The translations under genes were made by a program, and so were the position numbers. Under the pieces are notes generated by a model. It ran no database searches and was not told the DNA's origin. It was given only the letters and a program-made list of their open reading frames with translations. A stretch of DNA of 64,000 nt from Enterococcus montenegrensis (lineage in GTDB: Bacteria; Bacillota; Bacilli; Lactobacillales; Enterococcaceae), in assembly GCF_029983095.1 (NCBI RefSeq), contig NZ_CP120467.1:1906501-1970500 (forward strand), written 5' to 3'. The first letter of the stretch is position 1, and every line of letters starts with the position of its first letter. Shown piece by piece: positions 24,327-34,259 of this stretch.

Positions 24327-25061
24327 TTAAATCAAAAATGCTTTACCTATAGCTGCTAATTCAACTGGTACTGCTCCTGAGGCAACTTGGGCTTGCTCTT
24401 TTAATAATTGTAAGTCCCCAAATTGCGGCAAGTGTGTTAAAACCAATTTCTTAACATTCGCATTTTTGGCAAAGGTGCCTGATTCTTGCGCTGTAAAGTG
24501 AGCTTTGTGATGTTCGTGGCCGTTAAATAAATACGTGTCGGCTAAAAAGAGGTCCGCATTTGTCGCAAATTCATTGAAGTCCGCTAAATAACCCGAGTCA
24601 CCAGTGAATACAAATACTTTACCTGTATCATTTTCTACAAAGCGCATTGCATAACAAGTTACAGGATGAATCGTCTTCATAAATGTAACAGAAAACGGTC
24701 CCAATTCCAACTGTTTTGATTCGTAATAAGGACGACCTTCTGATACATCGGGCATTGTTAAATCATTAAAATGAAATTCATCTAAAGTATGACCGTAAAT
24801 CGGCAAAATTTTCTTGTTTTCCGCTGGAAATAGTTGAAAATAATATTGTAAAACACCCAAGTCTGCAATGTGGTCGTGATGATAGTGAGAAATTATAACA
24901 GCATCCAATGCTAGTGGATCTAAGTGTTTTTCTAATTCCACCAAAGTAGTGCTACCACAATCTAGCAATAAATTAAAATCCTTTGTTTGTAACAAGTAAC
25001 CTGTAGTTCCTTGTCCTTTATAAGGATAGGCGCCTAGACAGCCTAAGACAGTTAATTTCAT
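24327..25061 (-). CDS. Metallo-beta-lactamase-fold hydrolase (YhfI/RNase Z-like)
   Basis: 244 residues. Metal site ISHYHHDHIADL (HxHxDH), further ligands TIHPV, FTGDSGY and LTHLPQF. Core MKLTVLGCLGAYPYKGQGTTGYLL fits the small RNase Z-like hydrolases of Firmicutes whose substrate is unknown. Long tRNA-binding arm of RNase Z is absent, so tRNA 3' processing is unlikely. Upstream in-frame Met codons lack a ribosome site; AAAGGTG lies 8 bases before 25061. Follows lplA closely but transcribed before it. Confidence 0.85.
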   Translation of the reverse strand: MKLTVLGCLGAYPYKGQGTTGYLLQTKDFNLLLDCGSTTLVELEKHLDPLALDAVIISHYHHDHIADLGVLQYYFQLFPAENKKILPIYGHTLDEFHFNDLTMPDVSEGRPYYESKQLELGPFSVTFMKTIHPVTCYAMRFVENDTGKVFVFTGDSGYLADFNEFATNADLFLADTYLFNGHEHHKAHFTAQESGTFAKNANVKKLVLTHLPQFGDLQLLKEQAQVASGAVPVELAAIGKAFLI

Positions 25062-25152
25062 TTTCTTCACACCTTTCTTTTCTTTTATGCTAGCACAATC
25101 TTTTCTTTTCATGAAATAATAGCTGTTTTAAGACTCCTTTTTCAGCAATAAA

Positions 25153-25242
25153 AAAAAGACTTTACCAGCAAATCATCTTCTTTTAAAAGTTTGACCAAAA
25201 AGTAAACTTAAAAAAAACATGACAAAACTGGAAAGTCTTTTT
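25153..25242. terminator. Wide inverted repeat between M42 peptidase and MBL hydrolase
   Basis: AAAAAGACTTTACCAG (25153-25168) pairs with CTGGAAAGTCTTTTT (25228-25242) across a 59-base gap that also has CTTTTAAAAG. Probably the terminator of the M42 peptidase gene; the wide loop is unusual. Confidence 0.5.
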
Positions 25243-25275
25243 ACATTCTAATGAAACAATCCCACAGGATATAAA

Positions 25276-26358
25276 TTAATAACTACGAATGGCCTTAACT
25301 GCCTCATCGTCCAAGCGACGAACAACTTCCGTTACTAATTTAACTGTATTTAAGTAGTCGTCCTCGTGAATAATTGAAGTATGGGAATGCAAGTAGCGCA
25401 CTGGTACTGTAATGGCAAGAGAAGGTACGCCATCACGAGTTAAGTGCATTTGCCCTGCGTCTGTTCCCCCACCGGTAATAACCGTATATTGGAAAGGAAT
25501 TTCTAATTCTTCTGCAACATTTACAACAAAGTTCAATAATTTTTTATGTGGTACCATCGAAGCATCAAAGATTAGAACTTGCGGACCTGCACCCAATTTA
25601 GAATCGGCTTCTTTTGGCGTCATACCTGGTGTATCACCAGCCGTACCGGTATCTAGTGCAAGTGCAATATCTGGGTTTACTAAATGTGTGCTGGTTCTTG
25701 CACCTCTTAAACCTACTTCTTCCATGACATCACTACCAGCAAAAAGACAGTTTGGGTGTCCTTCTTTTGCTAAGTTTTCCAAAACACGTAATGAAACAGC
25801 CGTACCGACACGATTGTCCCATGCTTTTGCTAGTAAAAATTTACCGCCATTTAAACGCTCATATTCAATATATGGCGTAATCATATCGCCTGGACGAATG
25901 CCCCAATCTTTTGCTTCTTTGAGACTTGTTGCGCCAATATCAATGAACATATCTTTAATCTCATAAGGTTGTTTTCGGGCTTCTGGAGTTAGGACATGGG
26001 GTGGTTTACAACCAATCACACCGCGAATTAATTTGCCCGCTTGTGTTTTAATTTCTACTTGTTGGGCCAACATCACTTGGCTCCACCAACCACCTAATGT
26101 TTGAAATTCAATAAAGCCTTGCTCGGTGATTTTGGTCACCATAAAGCCAACTTCGTCCATGTGACCAGAAATAAAAATTTTCGGGCCACCACCTTCACCT
26201 ACGTGTTTTGCAATAACACTACCTAAACCATCAAAAGAAATATCTTCGGCAAACGGGGCAGCGTATTTTTTAAAGACTTCACGTACTTCATCTTCATTGC
26301 CTGGTACACCTCTAGCTTGGGTTAATTCAATTAGTAACTGCTCTTCACTTTTGTCCAT
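25276..26358 (-). CDS. M42-family metallo-aminopeptidase (PepA-like glutamyl aminopeptidase)
   Basis: 360 residues. Di-zinc M42 pattern: GHMDEVGFMV (His), AKAWDNRVG (bridging Asp), SDVMEEVGLRGA (catalytic and ligand Glu), LDTGTAGDTPG (Asp) and YLHSHTSIIHEDD (His). Cytoplasmic aminopeptidase, dodecameric in relatives; removes N-terminal acidic or other residues. An ATG seven codons upstream (26379) is possible; AGGAG 11 bases before 26358 favours the shorter form, with modest certainty. Confidence 0.88.
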   Translation of the reverse strand: MDKSEEQLLIELTQARGVPGNEDEVREVFKKYAAPFAEDISFDGLGSVIAKHVGEGGGPKIFISGHMDEVGFMVTKITEQGFIEFQTLGGWWSQVMLAQQVEIKTQAGKLIRGVIGCKPPHVLTPEARKQPYEIKDMFIDIGATSLKEAKDWGIRPGDMITPYIEYERLNGGKFLLAKAWDNRVGTAVSLRVLENLAKEGHPNCLFAGSDVMEEVGLRGARTSTHLVNPDIALALDTGTAGDTPGMTPKEADSKLGAGPQVLIFDASMVPHKKLLNFVVNVAEELEIPFQYTVITGGGTDAGQMHLTRDGVPSLAITVPVRYLHSHTSIIHEDDYLNTVKLVTEVVRRLDDEAVKAIRSY

Positions 26359-26420
26359 CTCAATTGCAACTCCTAGCATTATTTATTACGTCCTTGATTA
26401 TAACACGGGGCATTTAAAAA

Positions 26421-26455
26421 CAGTAGCCGGGACATTAATATAATCCCAGCTACTG
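26421..26455. terminator. Terminator of the dlt operon
   Basis: CAGTAGCCGGGA (26421-26432) and TCCCAGCTACTG (26444-26455) form a 12-bp stem with one mismatch; T runs flank it on either strand. It lies 54 bases after the dltD stop. Confidence 0.9.
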
Positions 26456-26508
26456 TTTTTAATAAGCGGTGGTCTAAATGTAGCTTTGCCACCAACTGCC
26501 GTTAAAAA

Positions 26509-27768
26509 TTATTTAATTGTTTCTGGATTTTGCTTTTGCCAATCTTGTGAATAAAAATAATTATTCAAGTGATAGCTTGGCTGGGCTGTTTTTTCTTCCA
26601 AAAACGGTTGAATATATTGATCTGCTGCTAACCATCCGCGCCAGCCTAAATGGATAGTATCTGTCATAAAATAAGGCTCCTGATCTTTATTGGTGAAATC
26701 AGCAATTTGATTAAAGCCTTGAGAACGTAATTGATACGTGATTTTTTTGCTAAATTCTTGCAGCATATTTTGAGATAAGCCTGTATATTCGCTCCATTTC
26801 CCGTTAATTGGCGGAATAATAAAGAGGGCTTGTGTATTTTCTTTGGCAAGTTGATCTAAAACCAATTGGAAATCTGAAAATTCTTTTGAATAACGATAAT
26901 CCCATTTTACCTGTGAATCATTAAATTTGGCCAACCGCGGTTTAATGCGATGCGTATAAAAATTATTTTCAATGCCAAAAGAATTATTCGTCGTAGCTTT
27001 TTGACCAATCTCTTTGGCTTGTTCATCTAATTTTTGCTCATTGTATGCAGCTGGCAATTTTTTTGCTTGTTGTGCAATTTGTGAATTTTTTGAAAGTAAG
27101 CCAATTTCACTAAAGAGTTCGTCTTCTCGATTTAACATGTTGATATGGAATTTAGCCACATCTACTTGTTTTGTCGTTGGCACTTTACCCTTAGCAATTT
27201 CTCTTAACATTAGCTTCAAGGTTTCATCATGGTTGACTTTACCATAAGCTAACAGACGTTTAGCTAAGTATTTGTCAGTTTCAGAAACTTTGTCTAGCTT
27301 AATCGCCCAAGTATAAGTTTGTAATTCAGAAAAATACGCATCAAAATAGGCACGTTTAATCCCGCCTTTGACAAACCACTGTGGCGAAAGAATAAAGACT
27401 ACTTTTTTATCTTTCAAATCACTACCAAATGACTGCATCATCATGTATTGCGTTAAAGATTGCGTCCCTGGTGCCCCTAGTAAAAAAGGTGTGTAATTTC
27501 GATTATATTTTTTGGCTAAAACAGACGGGTGAAAAGGACTGATACGACTTAGTTCAGAAGAACCAAAAAACGGTACATATTCACCAGATTTTACGGCTTC
27601 ATTTTTAATTGAATTCCCCCGTAAAATATTTCCTGACATGGAACTGCTAGCTTTTTCCCATAAGCCTTTATCTTCGTCATTAATCTTAAAAGGTGAAAAG
27701 AAAAACAGCGCTAGCAGGACCACAGCTGCTATTACCGGCCCAAAAATAGCAAGAAGCTTTTTTTTCAT
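26509..27768 (-). CDS. dltD: D-alanyl-lipoteichoic acid biosynthesis protein DltD
   Basis: 419 residues with one N-terminal membrane anchor (LLAIFGPVIAAVVLLALFFF). SGNH-like extracellular domain: FFGSSELSRISPFHPS (Ser nucleophile) and the late DTIHLGWRGW (Asp-x-x-His). It acts outside the membrane in the last step of D-alanine transfer to lipoteichoic acid. Two bases after dltC, last gene of the operon. Confidence 0.97.
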   Translation of the reverse strand: MKKKLLAIFGPVIAAVVLLALFFFSPFKINDEDKGLWEKASSSMSGNILRGNSIKNEAVKSGEYVPFFGSSELSRISPFHPSVLAKKYNRNYTPFLLGAPGTQSLTQYMMMQSFGSDLKDKKVVFILSPQWFVKGGIKRAYFDAYFSELQTYTWAIKLDKVSETDKYLAKRLLAYGKVNHDETLKLMLREIAKGKVPTTKQVDVAKFHINMLNREDELFSEIGLLSKNSQIAQQAKKLPAAYNEQKLDEQAKEIGQKATTNNSFGIENNFYTHRIKPRLAKFNDSQVKWDYRYSKEFSDFQLVLDQLAKENTQALFIIPPINGKWSEYTGLSQNMLQEFSKKITYQLRSQGFNQIADFTNKDQEPYFMTDTIHLGWRGWLAADQYIQPFLEEKTAQPSYHLNNYFYSQDWQKQNPETIK

Positions 27769-27770
27769 AA

Positions 27771-28007
27771 TTAATTTCCTTTTAATTCAGAAACTTTAGC
27801 AATAATTTTATTTGGTGTATCCCATTCTTCGCGGTCAAATTCTGAAACAGGCACTTGAACATCTAGTTGTCCTTCTAATTCAACTAGCAATTGAACCGTT
27901 GCCATAGAATCCATTAAGCCCTCATCAAATAAATTTACATCTAAATTTTGTTTTACTTCATCTGTTCCGGTAATTTCTTCTAAAATGTCTAATACTGTGT
28001 CTTTCAT
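27771..28007 (-). CDS. dltC: D-alanine carrier protein DltC
   Basis: 78 residues, a four-helix acyl-carrier fold. The phosphopantetheine attachment site is Ser34 in [13 protein letters not shown]. It receives D-alanine from DltA and delivers it to DltB at the membrane. AGGAGAATGA precedes the ATG. Confidence 0.97.
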   Translation of the reverse strand: MKDTVLDILEEITGTDEVKQNLDVNLFDEGLMDSMATVQLLVELEGQLDVQVPVSEFDREEWDTPNKIIAKVSELKGN

Positions 28008-28023
28008 TATTCATTCTCCTCTT

Positions 28024-29220
28024 TTAAATTAATTTATCTAAAATTCCTGAAAAAATCATAAAGCTAAAGCATACTGCCTGAAAGTTTAAGAAGATTGCCA
28101 ATCCATGGGTAAACTTATTTGACGGTAAATTTTTATGTTTTTTCTTATAACGCAACCAGGCATCGGTTAAACAAATCAACGTAGCATGGTATAAACCATA
28201 GACGATATAATACCAAGCCAAACCGTGCCAGACCCCCATAATTAAAAAGAGGGCAAAGTAACCAACATTTGAAGCAACGATCCGACTTTTGAATACTTTC
28301 TTTTTCAATAAAGTAAACATTAAACGCATGTAAATGTAATCACGGAACCAAAAAGACAACGTCATATGCCAACGATTCCAAAACTCCTTGATGTTCCAAG
28401 CTAAAAATGGTTTATTAAAGTTCATTGGTGTTTCGTAACCCAAAATATTACTCGTTCCAACTGCGAACAAACTATACCCTGCAAAATCAAAGAATAAATA
28501 CATACTATAAACATACATATATAAAACTAAGGCCCATGAGATACCGCCATTGACGATTGTGGCCCGCTCAAGTGGTGGTAACAAAACTGAACCAAAGTAA
28601 TAGCCGATAATAAACTTATATAAGAAACCGACAAAAATGCGATGAATACCAGTACCTAAAAGATCCACATATTTTTCTGGCGTCGGAGGATTATCTAAGT
28701 CCTTATCAAACCGCCGGAAGCGATCAATTGGCCCAGAAGAAATCGTTGGGAAAAACAATAGAAACTGGATGTAATGCCAAACTTTATACGATTTAATCAT
28801 GCCATCACGAGTTTCCATAATCATTTGTACCGATTTAAAGGTCAAATAAGAAATCCCTAAAAACCCTAATATAGAACTATGACCACCATTGAAAAAAGGT
28901 GTGACTTTGGTAATGGCTAAAGGCAAAATTGCCAAGACAACGGCGGTATAAAAGACGCCACTGCTATTTTTTTGCTGGCGATATAAAAAATAGAGGTAAA
29001 CCAGTAACGTTTGCCAAACAACATAGACAATCAGCGCTACCCCTTGATGCCAACTTGCACCGCCAAAACTAACGTATAAGAAAAATAACGTCACAAGGGT
29101 TTGGTAAAAAGAAGGCCTTTTACCTGCAATCAACATACTTAAAATCAGTGGAATAAACGCAACGAGCAATAATAAAAAGTATTTAGGATCTGCATAGGGA
29201 ATACTATGTGGAAAGACCAT
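28024..29220 (-). CDS. dltB: D-alanyl transfer protein DltB (MBOAT family)
   Basis: 398 residues with about eleven membrane segments. The MBOAT signature is present: EFWNRWHMTLSFWFRDYIY and the catalytic His in MGVWHGLAWYYIVYG. It moves the D-alanyl group from DltC across the membrane. Its start overlaps the dltA stop by one base (TAATG), so the two are translationally coupled. Confidence 0.97.
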   Translation of the reverse strand: MVFPHSIPYADPKYFLLLLVAFIPLILSMLIAGKRPSFYQTLVTLFFLYVSFGGASWHQGVALIVYVVWQTLLVYLYFLYRQQKNSSGVFYTAVVLAILPLAITKVTPFFNGGHSSILGFLGISYLTFKSVQMIMETRDGMIKSYKVWHYIQFLLFFPTISSGPIDRFRRFDKDLDNPPTPEKYVDLLGTGIHRIFVGFLYKFIIGYYFGSVLLPPLERATIVNGGISWALVLYMYVYSMYLFFDFAGYSLFAVGTSNILGYETPMNFNKPFLAWNIKEFWNRWHMTLSFWFRDYIYMRLMFTLLKKKVFKSRIVASNVGYFALFLIMGVWHGLAWYYIVYGLYHATLICLTDAWLRYKKKHKNLPSNKFTHGLAIFLNFQAVCFSFMIFSGILDKLI

Positions 29221-30731
29221 TAGCCGTTCACCTCATTTATCAGACCCTTACGATCGATTTTACCGTTTGCACTACGAGGTAATTGTTCCACATAAACAAA
29301 GCGTTGTGGGATCATGTAATCCATCACACCTTCAGCTAGTTCAGCTTTAATGGCTTTGGTTAATTGAAATTCTTTAGCAAAATCATTTTCATTGGCGACT
29401 ACAAAAGCAACCAATTGCTGTACCTTGTGATCTTGATACTTGGGTACCACTGTCGCTTGTTTAACTAGCGATACTTGGTTTAAATGATGATCTACGTCTT
29501 CTAATTCAATGCGATAGCCATGAAGTTTCACTTGAAAATCAATGCGGCCTTCGTAACGTAATAATCCATCTGCTGGTAAACTCCCCGCATCTCCGGTTCG
29601 ATAAGCCCAGTTACCATCTAATAAAAAGAAAGCTTGAGCGGTTTTTTCAGGATTATTCAAATAACCTTTTGAAACACTTGGTCCAGAAATGACAATTTCA
29701 CCAACCTCACCGGCTGCTAAGACATTCATTTCATCCATAATGGTTACTTTTGTATCCTCTTTTACATACCCAATTGGTAAGCGGTCAACTTGTTCTAATA
29801 ATGCAGGAGTAATTTCCACACCAGAAATCGCCACTGTCGCTTCTGTAGGACCATAGGTATTGTAAATATGAGCCGCAGGAAAACGTTCCAATAAACTTTG
29901 AGCCGTTTTTTTCGTTAACTCTTCACCACAAAAGATAAATGTAGTTAAACTTGGAATGTTTTTTGCGTTGAATTCTTTTTCCATCAAGCAAATATCCATA
30001 AATGATGGTGTTGAAACCCAAACTTCCAATGCCAATTTTGGTAATGTGGCAAATAAGGTCTTAAAATCGTTGATAATTTCTTTTTTCAAAGGAACTAAAG
30101 AGCCCCCTGAACACAATGCTGGATAAACATCAAAGACAGATAAATCAAATGAGTACGGGGCTTGTGATAAAAAGCGACTTTGCTCTGGTAAAACAAAATC
30201 AGTTAGCGTCCAATTTACAAAGGATAATAAATTGTTATGACTAATTTGTACCCCTTTTGGAACCCCTGTGGTACCTGAGGTGAAAATTAGATAATAATTT
30301 TCATCATTTTGAACACTTTCAAATTTCGCCACAGTTTGTTTTGCAGCAAAAATTTCTGCTAATGCATTTGGTGTTATTACTTCACAGTCAGAAGAAATAT
30401 CAGGCCACGCTTCCACACTAATGATTAACGCAGGTTGCGCTACATTTAAAATCAACTCTACCCGATCATTTGGCGTATTAGCTTCGATGGGGATATAGGC
30501 ATGTCCTGCTTTACTAGCACCTAAAAAAGCGGCTAACATTTCAAATTCTAAATCACCGTAAACTACAATAGGTCTTCTATCAGCAAATTTTTTAGCTAAA
30601 AAGGTAGCAAGCTGATCTGACCATCTTTTTAACTGACCATAGGTATACTCTTTTTCGTCAATATAGGCGATACGATTTGGTTCTTTTACGCTCCAAGAAT
30701 CAATTTGTTCAATAATGTTTGTTACAGTCAT
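29220..30731 (-). CDS. dltA: D-alanine:D-alanyl carrier protein ligase DltA
   Basis: 503 residues, adenylate-forming enzyme. Motifs: ATP site YLIFTSGTTGVPKGV, NTYGPTEAT, YRTGD and the C-terminal catalytic Lys in RSANGKIDRKGL. Activates D-alanine with ATP and loads DltC. GAGGTGAG precedes the ATG. D-alanylation lowers the negative charge of the wall and gives resistance to cationic peptides. Confidence 0.97.
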   Translation of the reverse strand: MTVTNIIEQIDSWSVKEPNRIAYIDEKEYTYGQLKRWSDQLATFLAKKFADRRPIVVYGDLEFEMLAAFLGASKAGHAYIPIEANTPNDRVELILNVAQPALIISVEAWPDISSDCEVITPNALAEIFAAKQTVAKFESVQNDENYYLIFTSGTTGVPKGVQISHNNLLSFVNWTLTDFVLPEQSRFLSQAPYSFDLSVFDVYPALCSGGSLVPLKKEIINDFKTLFATLPKLALEVWVSTPSFMDICLMEKEFNAKNIPSLTTFIFCGEELTKKTAQSLLERFPAAHIYNTYGPTEATVAISGVEITPALLEQVDRLPIGYVKEDTKVTIMDEMNVLAAGEVGEIVISGPSVSKGYLNNPEKTAQAFFLLDGNWAYRTGDAGSLPADGLLRYEGRIDFQVKLHGYRIELEDVDHHLNQVSLVKQATVVPKYQDHKVQQLVAFVVANENDFAKEFQLTKAIKAELAEGVMDYMIPQRFVYVEQLPRSANGKIDRKGLINEVNG

Positions 30732-30744
30732 CTGCTCTCACCTC

Positions 30745-30894
30745 TTAAAATTCGTTGTAAATAAATGTGCCGCCCTGAATGTTCTTGTAGTGATACAAAT
30801 AAATCAGAATCAGTAGGACACAGAAGTAAAAGAGCGTTTTGCCAATAAATGTTAACCAATAATGGGTGTTTTCTTTTTGCAACCAATTTTTCAT
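30745..30894 (-). CDS. dltX: DltX, small membrane protein of the dlt operon
   Basis: 49 residues, missed by length cut-offs. One membrane helix (LFYFCVLLILIYLYHY) and the C-terminal motif FIYNEF, the conserved F-x-x-N-E-F ending of DltX. Recent work on Lactobacillus shows that this tail acts as an acyl intermediate between DltB and DltD. GGAGAGAGTGATA precedes the ATG, and dltA follows after 13 bases. Confidence 0.93.
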   Translation of the reverse strand: MKNWLQKENTHYWLTFIGKTLFYFCVLLILIYLYHYKNIQGGTFIYNEF

Positions 30895-31226
30895 TATCAC
30901 TCTCTCCTTTTCAATTGAAGTATAGAGTATTTGTTTAATTTAGAACATTTTTTCAACTTACAGTAAAAAGAAGAATCTAACACTTTCGTCACTTAAGCCC
31001 TTTCAATTTACTCACTTAAAAGGCTTTATCTAATTACCATCGTTACTGATTTTTTTAATATGTAACACACCTTTAATACTCACGGCATTTTCCTGAAATG
31101 AATTCTATTTTAAAGAAGCGTGCTATTTTAGAAAGCAGACCAAAATACACCCTAATAAAATCTTTTCTAGTCTGCAAGATGCAGTAAAAAGATTTTATTA
31201 GGGTGTATTTCACACAGGTATTATCC
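30895..31226. other. Intergenic region: dlt promoter side and long inverted repeat
   Basis: No coding sequence. A TATACT (30919-30924, minus strand) 25 bases before dltX may be its -10 box, without a clear -35, fitting an activator-dependent promoter. The left part of the region as transcribed (31143-31210) is a 24-bp perfect inverted repeat listed separately. Confidence 0.45.
31143..31210. repeat. 24-bp perfect inverted repeat with 20-base loop
   Basis: Arm 31143-31166 (AAATACACCC then TAATAAAATCTTTT) is exactly complementary to 31187-31210. It begins 16 bases after the stop of the ABC permease gene, so it probably ends that transcript, but the stem is longer and more perfect than the other terminators here and lacks a real T tract. 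Confidence 0.8.
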
Positions 31227-33275
31227 TCAGCTTTCCCAGCTGTGTAAGAAAAATTTGACTGTTAAAATATAGGCGACTAAATAAATCACTGCGACGATAC
31301 CGCAGAATAAATAAGCGAGCCAATAACTACCGTTGGTGACAAATTGGGACCATGTATAAATCGCAAACCCGGCATGACCACACACCAATAAAACTGGGGG
31401 AGCAAAAATCCAAGCATTTTGATAATACAAGTTGCGCTTCATTTGTTTACGACTAACCCCTAATTTTTGCAACAACAAGAAGTCTTTTTTACCATTTTCA
31501 ACTTCTGAAAGTTGCCGCAACATGACAATCGCAGCAGTAGTAATCGAAGCAATCATACCTAGAAATGTTGCCACATACATGAAAATTCCCGCTTCTCTTG
31601 TGGCCCTGCGTACAATTGGAAAACGACTCGTATGATTTAACCGGGAATAGTTTCCAGTAAAAGCATGGGGAGTAGCATTCTTCAATACTTTGGTGGTAAT
31701 TTCACCTTTTAATTTGTCATTTTTATACGTAAAGTCATAGTAAATATCATTTCCCCAATCAGATTTCAACTCTTTTTCAACTGAAGTTGCTAGTTGCTCT
31801 TCATCTTTTGTCTTTACATTGACCATAGCAATGGTGTAGTCAACCCCTTGAATACTCTGAAACTGTTCATCTGGTAAAACCAATACCCCAGCAGCATAGC
31901 GCAACAAAGCATCCCCCAGCAAATCCGAATAAAAATGTTCTACTTTAATATCTAGCCCATTTGGCAACGTCACTTGGCGGCTGAGCTCGCTGACACTGTT
32001 AAACATCATATAATTATAATCAAATAAAATGCCACGATTAACCTGTAATGGCTCAATTTTGGGCAAATCAGGATGCTGTGCCTGAAATTTTTGATAGTCA
32101 CTAAAGCGTAAAATATTAATTAAATTAAATTGCTCCATTTCTTCACTACTGAAAAGTTTTAGTGCAAAGCGGCCTGCTGTGACTTTATACTGTAAATTTT
32201 GGGTCGTGGTTACCTTGCCATCATTTTCACGAACGATGGCTTCTAGCTTTCCCAGTTCACTGCTATGCACTTGAAAGTCAGTTGGCGTTTCATTTTGACT
32301 GACGCGACTTTGAATACTAACAAGAGAAATTGCACCGCCAATTAATGCAATGGCTAATGATGTCAAAATAGTAAGCAGTGCCAAAGAACGCCAATTTTTT
32401 AATATAGCGACCAAACTGCGACTACGTTCGTAATAGTTTAGACCTTGATAACGACTTTTCTTTTTATCAAGAAAATAAAAAATAGTTTTTAAACCATAGC
32501 GATAAAATAAATACGTGCCGATAATACAAGCAAGTAAAATACCTCCCGGTAGCCAAATTAAAATAGAAAAACTTTTTGTCAGTAAGAAAAAACGAAAAAT
32601 TAGCGGTCGAATAAATACAGCAGCCAAATAGCCACAGCTAATTAACAAAACACTGAAAATACCTAATTTAATTTCATAAGGCTTTGTCTTTAACTTTTGC
32701 AAGTCAAACTGTGACTTAACCGAGAACACACCATCCACTTGCTTTTTAGATAAAACAATAATGTTTTGAAATGCACTGATAATAAAAACAAAAAGAAAAA
32801 CAGCCGCAGTAACCTGAACAGATTGCCATGAAAAAAACAAGGTACTCGTAACATCTAAAGCCATTGCCTTTACTAAAATCATGGAAAAAAGTTTGGAAAA
32901 AATGACACCCAGACTAATCCCCACTAAAAATGCCAATAAGTTCAAGGCAAAAATTTCGACTAACGATTGTAAAATAATCCGCCGCCGTTTTAAACCAAAC
33001 AATTGGTAAAGTGCAACTTCTTGCTGCCGTTTTGCGATAAAAAAGCGATTGGCACTTAATACAAAAAAGACCATCATCACAATGACAAAAAAACTACCAA
33101 TCGTTAAAATATTCTCAATTTTTATATCTTGGCTAGCCCTTTTTGTTAGTGGCTGATCATGCGTCATGGCATTAAAAGAATAATAAATCATCACCGCCAT
33201 CGTGATACTAATTAAATAAACGCCGTAATTGCGAAATTGTTTTAAAAAACTACGCCAGGATAATTTATAAAGCAT
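31227..33275 (-). CDS. BceB-type ABC transporter permease
   Basis: 682 residues, ten predicted membrane helices with a large extracellular domain (about residues 320-540) between helices 7 and 8, the mark of BceB-like permeases that sense and detoxify cell-wall-active peptides such as bacitracin. FtsX-like blocks are seen at RFFIAKRQQEVALYQLFGLKRR and LRQLSEVENGKKDFLLLQKLGV. It overlaps the ATPase gene by 11 bases. The start at 33275 is chosen over an upstream GTG because GGTGGGGG lies before it. No BceRS-type two-component genes are adjacent. Confidence 0.9.
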   Translation of the reverse strand: MLYKLSWRSFLKQFRNYGVYLISITMAVMIYYSFNAMTHDQPLTKRASQDIKIENILTIGSFFVIVMMVFFVLSANRFFIAKRQQEVALYQLFGLKRRRIILQSLVEIFALNLLAFLVGISLGVIFSKLFSMILVKAMALDVTSTLFFSWQSVQVTAAVFLFVFIISAFQNIIVLSKKQVDGVFSVKSQFDLQKLKTKPYEIKLGIFSVLLISCGYLAAVFIRPLIFRFFLLTKSFSILIWLPGGILLACIIGTYLFYRYGLKTIFYFLDKKKSRYQGLNYYERSRSLVAILKNWRSLALLTILTSLAIALIGGAISLVSIQSRVSQNETPTDFQVHSSELGKLEAIVRENDGKVTTTQNLQYKVTAGRFALKLFSSEEMEQFNLINILRFSDYQKFQAQHPDLPKIEPLQVNRGILFDYNYMMFNSVSELSRQVTLPNGLDIKVEHFYSDLLGDALLRYAAGVLVLPDEQFQSIQGVDYTIAMVNVKTKDEEQLATSVEKELKSDWGNDIYYDFTYKNDKLKGEITTKVLKNATPHAFTGNYSRLNHTSRFPIVRRATREAGIFMYVATFLGMIASITTAAIVMLRQLSEVENGKKDFLLLQKLGVSRKQMKRNLYYQNAWIFAPPVLLVCGHAGFAIYTWSQFVTNGSYWLAYLFCGIVAVIYLVAYILTVKFFLHSWES

Positions 33276-34044
33276 TTCGTCGTCCCCCACCGCCTAAAGT
33301 TGCCTGCATATCAATCACCTGTTCAAAGAAATTCTGCCTGCTACCTCTTTTAACAACCTCAGAAAAAAAGACTCCATCTTTAATAAATAAAATGCGATTG
33401 CAATAACTTGCGGTATAGGGGTCGTGGGTTACCATTAAAATGGTTTTATTTTGCTTTTGATTTAATTCGCTTAAATAATACAGTAACTCCGTGGCAGATT
33501 TTGAATCAAGGGCACCTGTTGGTTCATCGGCAAAAATAATCCGTGGTCGCACGACTAAAGCACGGGCAGCTGCCACCCGTTGTCTTTGTCCTACCGATAA
33601 CTCTTCTGGATAACGATGTAAAATAGCTTTAATTCCTAATAAGTCAGCTGCTTCTGTCACGCGGCTTTCAATCTCTTCGACTTTTAAAAAATCAATTGCC
33701 AAAGGCAAGATGATATTATCTTTGGCTGTAAGCGTAGGCAATAAATTAAACTCTTGAAAAATAAAGCCCAAATCTTTACGGCGAAAATCACTTAACTGAT
33801 CTTCTTTTAGTGCAGTCAGATCTTGTCCGTCCACTTTTACTGTTCCAAAAGTCGGCAGGGCAATGGAAGCTAATATATTCATTAAAGTCGTTTTTCCCGC
33901 ACCGCTTGGTCCCATGATGCCGACAAATTCTCCTTCATCAACACTAAAGGACAGATTATCTAGCACTTTGGTCTGATTAAAACGATTTCCATATGTTTTA
34001 CTCAAATGTTTTACTTCTATTATTTTTTCATATTTCAACCTCAT
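33265..34044 (-). CDS. BceA-type ABC transporter ATPase
   Basis: 259 residues. Walker [11 protein letters not shown]-loop [10 protein letters not shown], signature LSVGQRQR (Val in place of the usual second Gly), Walker [13 protein letters not shown] and switch His in VTHD. MacB/BceA family; partners with the permease downstream, which its stop overlaps. AAAGGAC lies 3-5 bases before the ATG. Likely part of a resistance or sensing pair for antimicrobial peptides. The relaxed signature sequence is seen in some active members, so it is not proof of inactivity. Confidence 0.9.
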   Translation of the reverse strand: MRLKYEKIIEVKHLSKTYGNRFNQTKVLDNLSFSVDEGEFVGIMGPSGAGKTTLMNILASIALPTFGTVKVDGQDLTALKEDQLSDFRRKDLGFIFQEFNLLPTLTAKDNIILPLAIDFLKVEEIESRVTEAADLLGIKAILHRYPEELSVGQRQRVAAARALVVRPRIIFADEPTGALDSKSATELLYYLSELNQKQNKTILMVTHDPYTASYCNRILFIKDGVFFSEVVKRGSRQNFFEQVIDMQATLGGGGRRNAL

Positions 34045-34259
34045 TTAGTCCTTTTGTTAAATAATTTAAGACAACTTACTTATTATCTTTATGGTAGCAC
34101 AAGGTGTTTTAAATGCGCAGTTTTTAAGGTAAGTCAAGGGAAAAATTTAAACAAAAATTTTTTCTTGTGCACCATTCATCTTTTTATGCAAATTTCTGTT
34201 TTTTATAAATAGCAAAAACCTATCCCTATCTGTTTTCAATATTTTTACATATTTTTTAT

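Noticed and set aside
25412..25966. 184-residue open frame on the plus strand
   Set aside because: Antisense to the M42 peptidase, whose metal ligands and family match are clear.
33265..34044. Treating the LSVGQ signature as proof of a dead ATPase
   Set aside because: Walker A, Walker B and switch His are intact and some active transporters have a relaxed signature.
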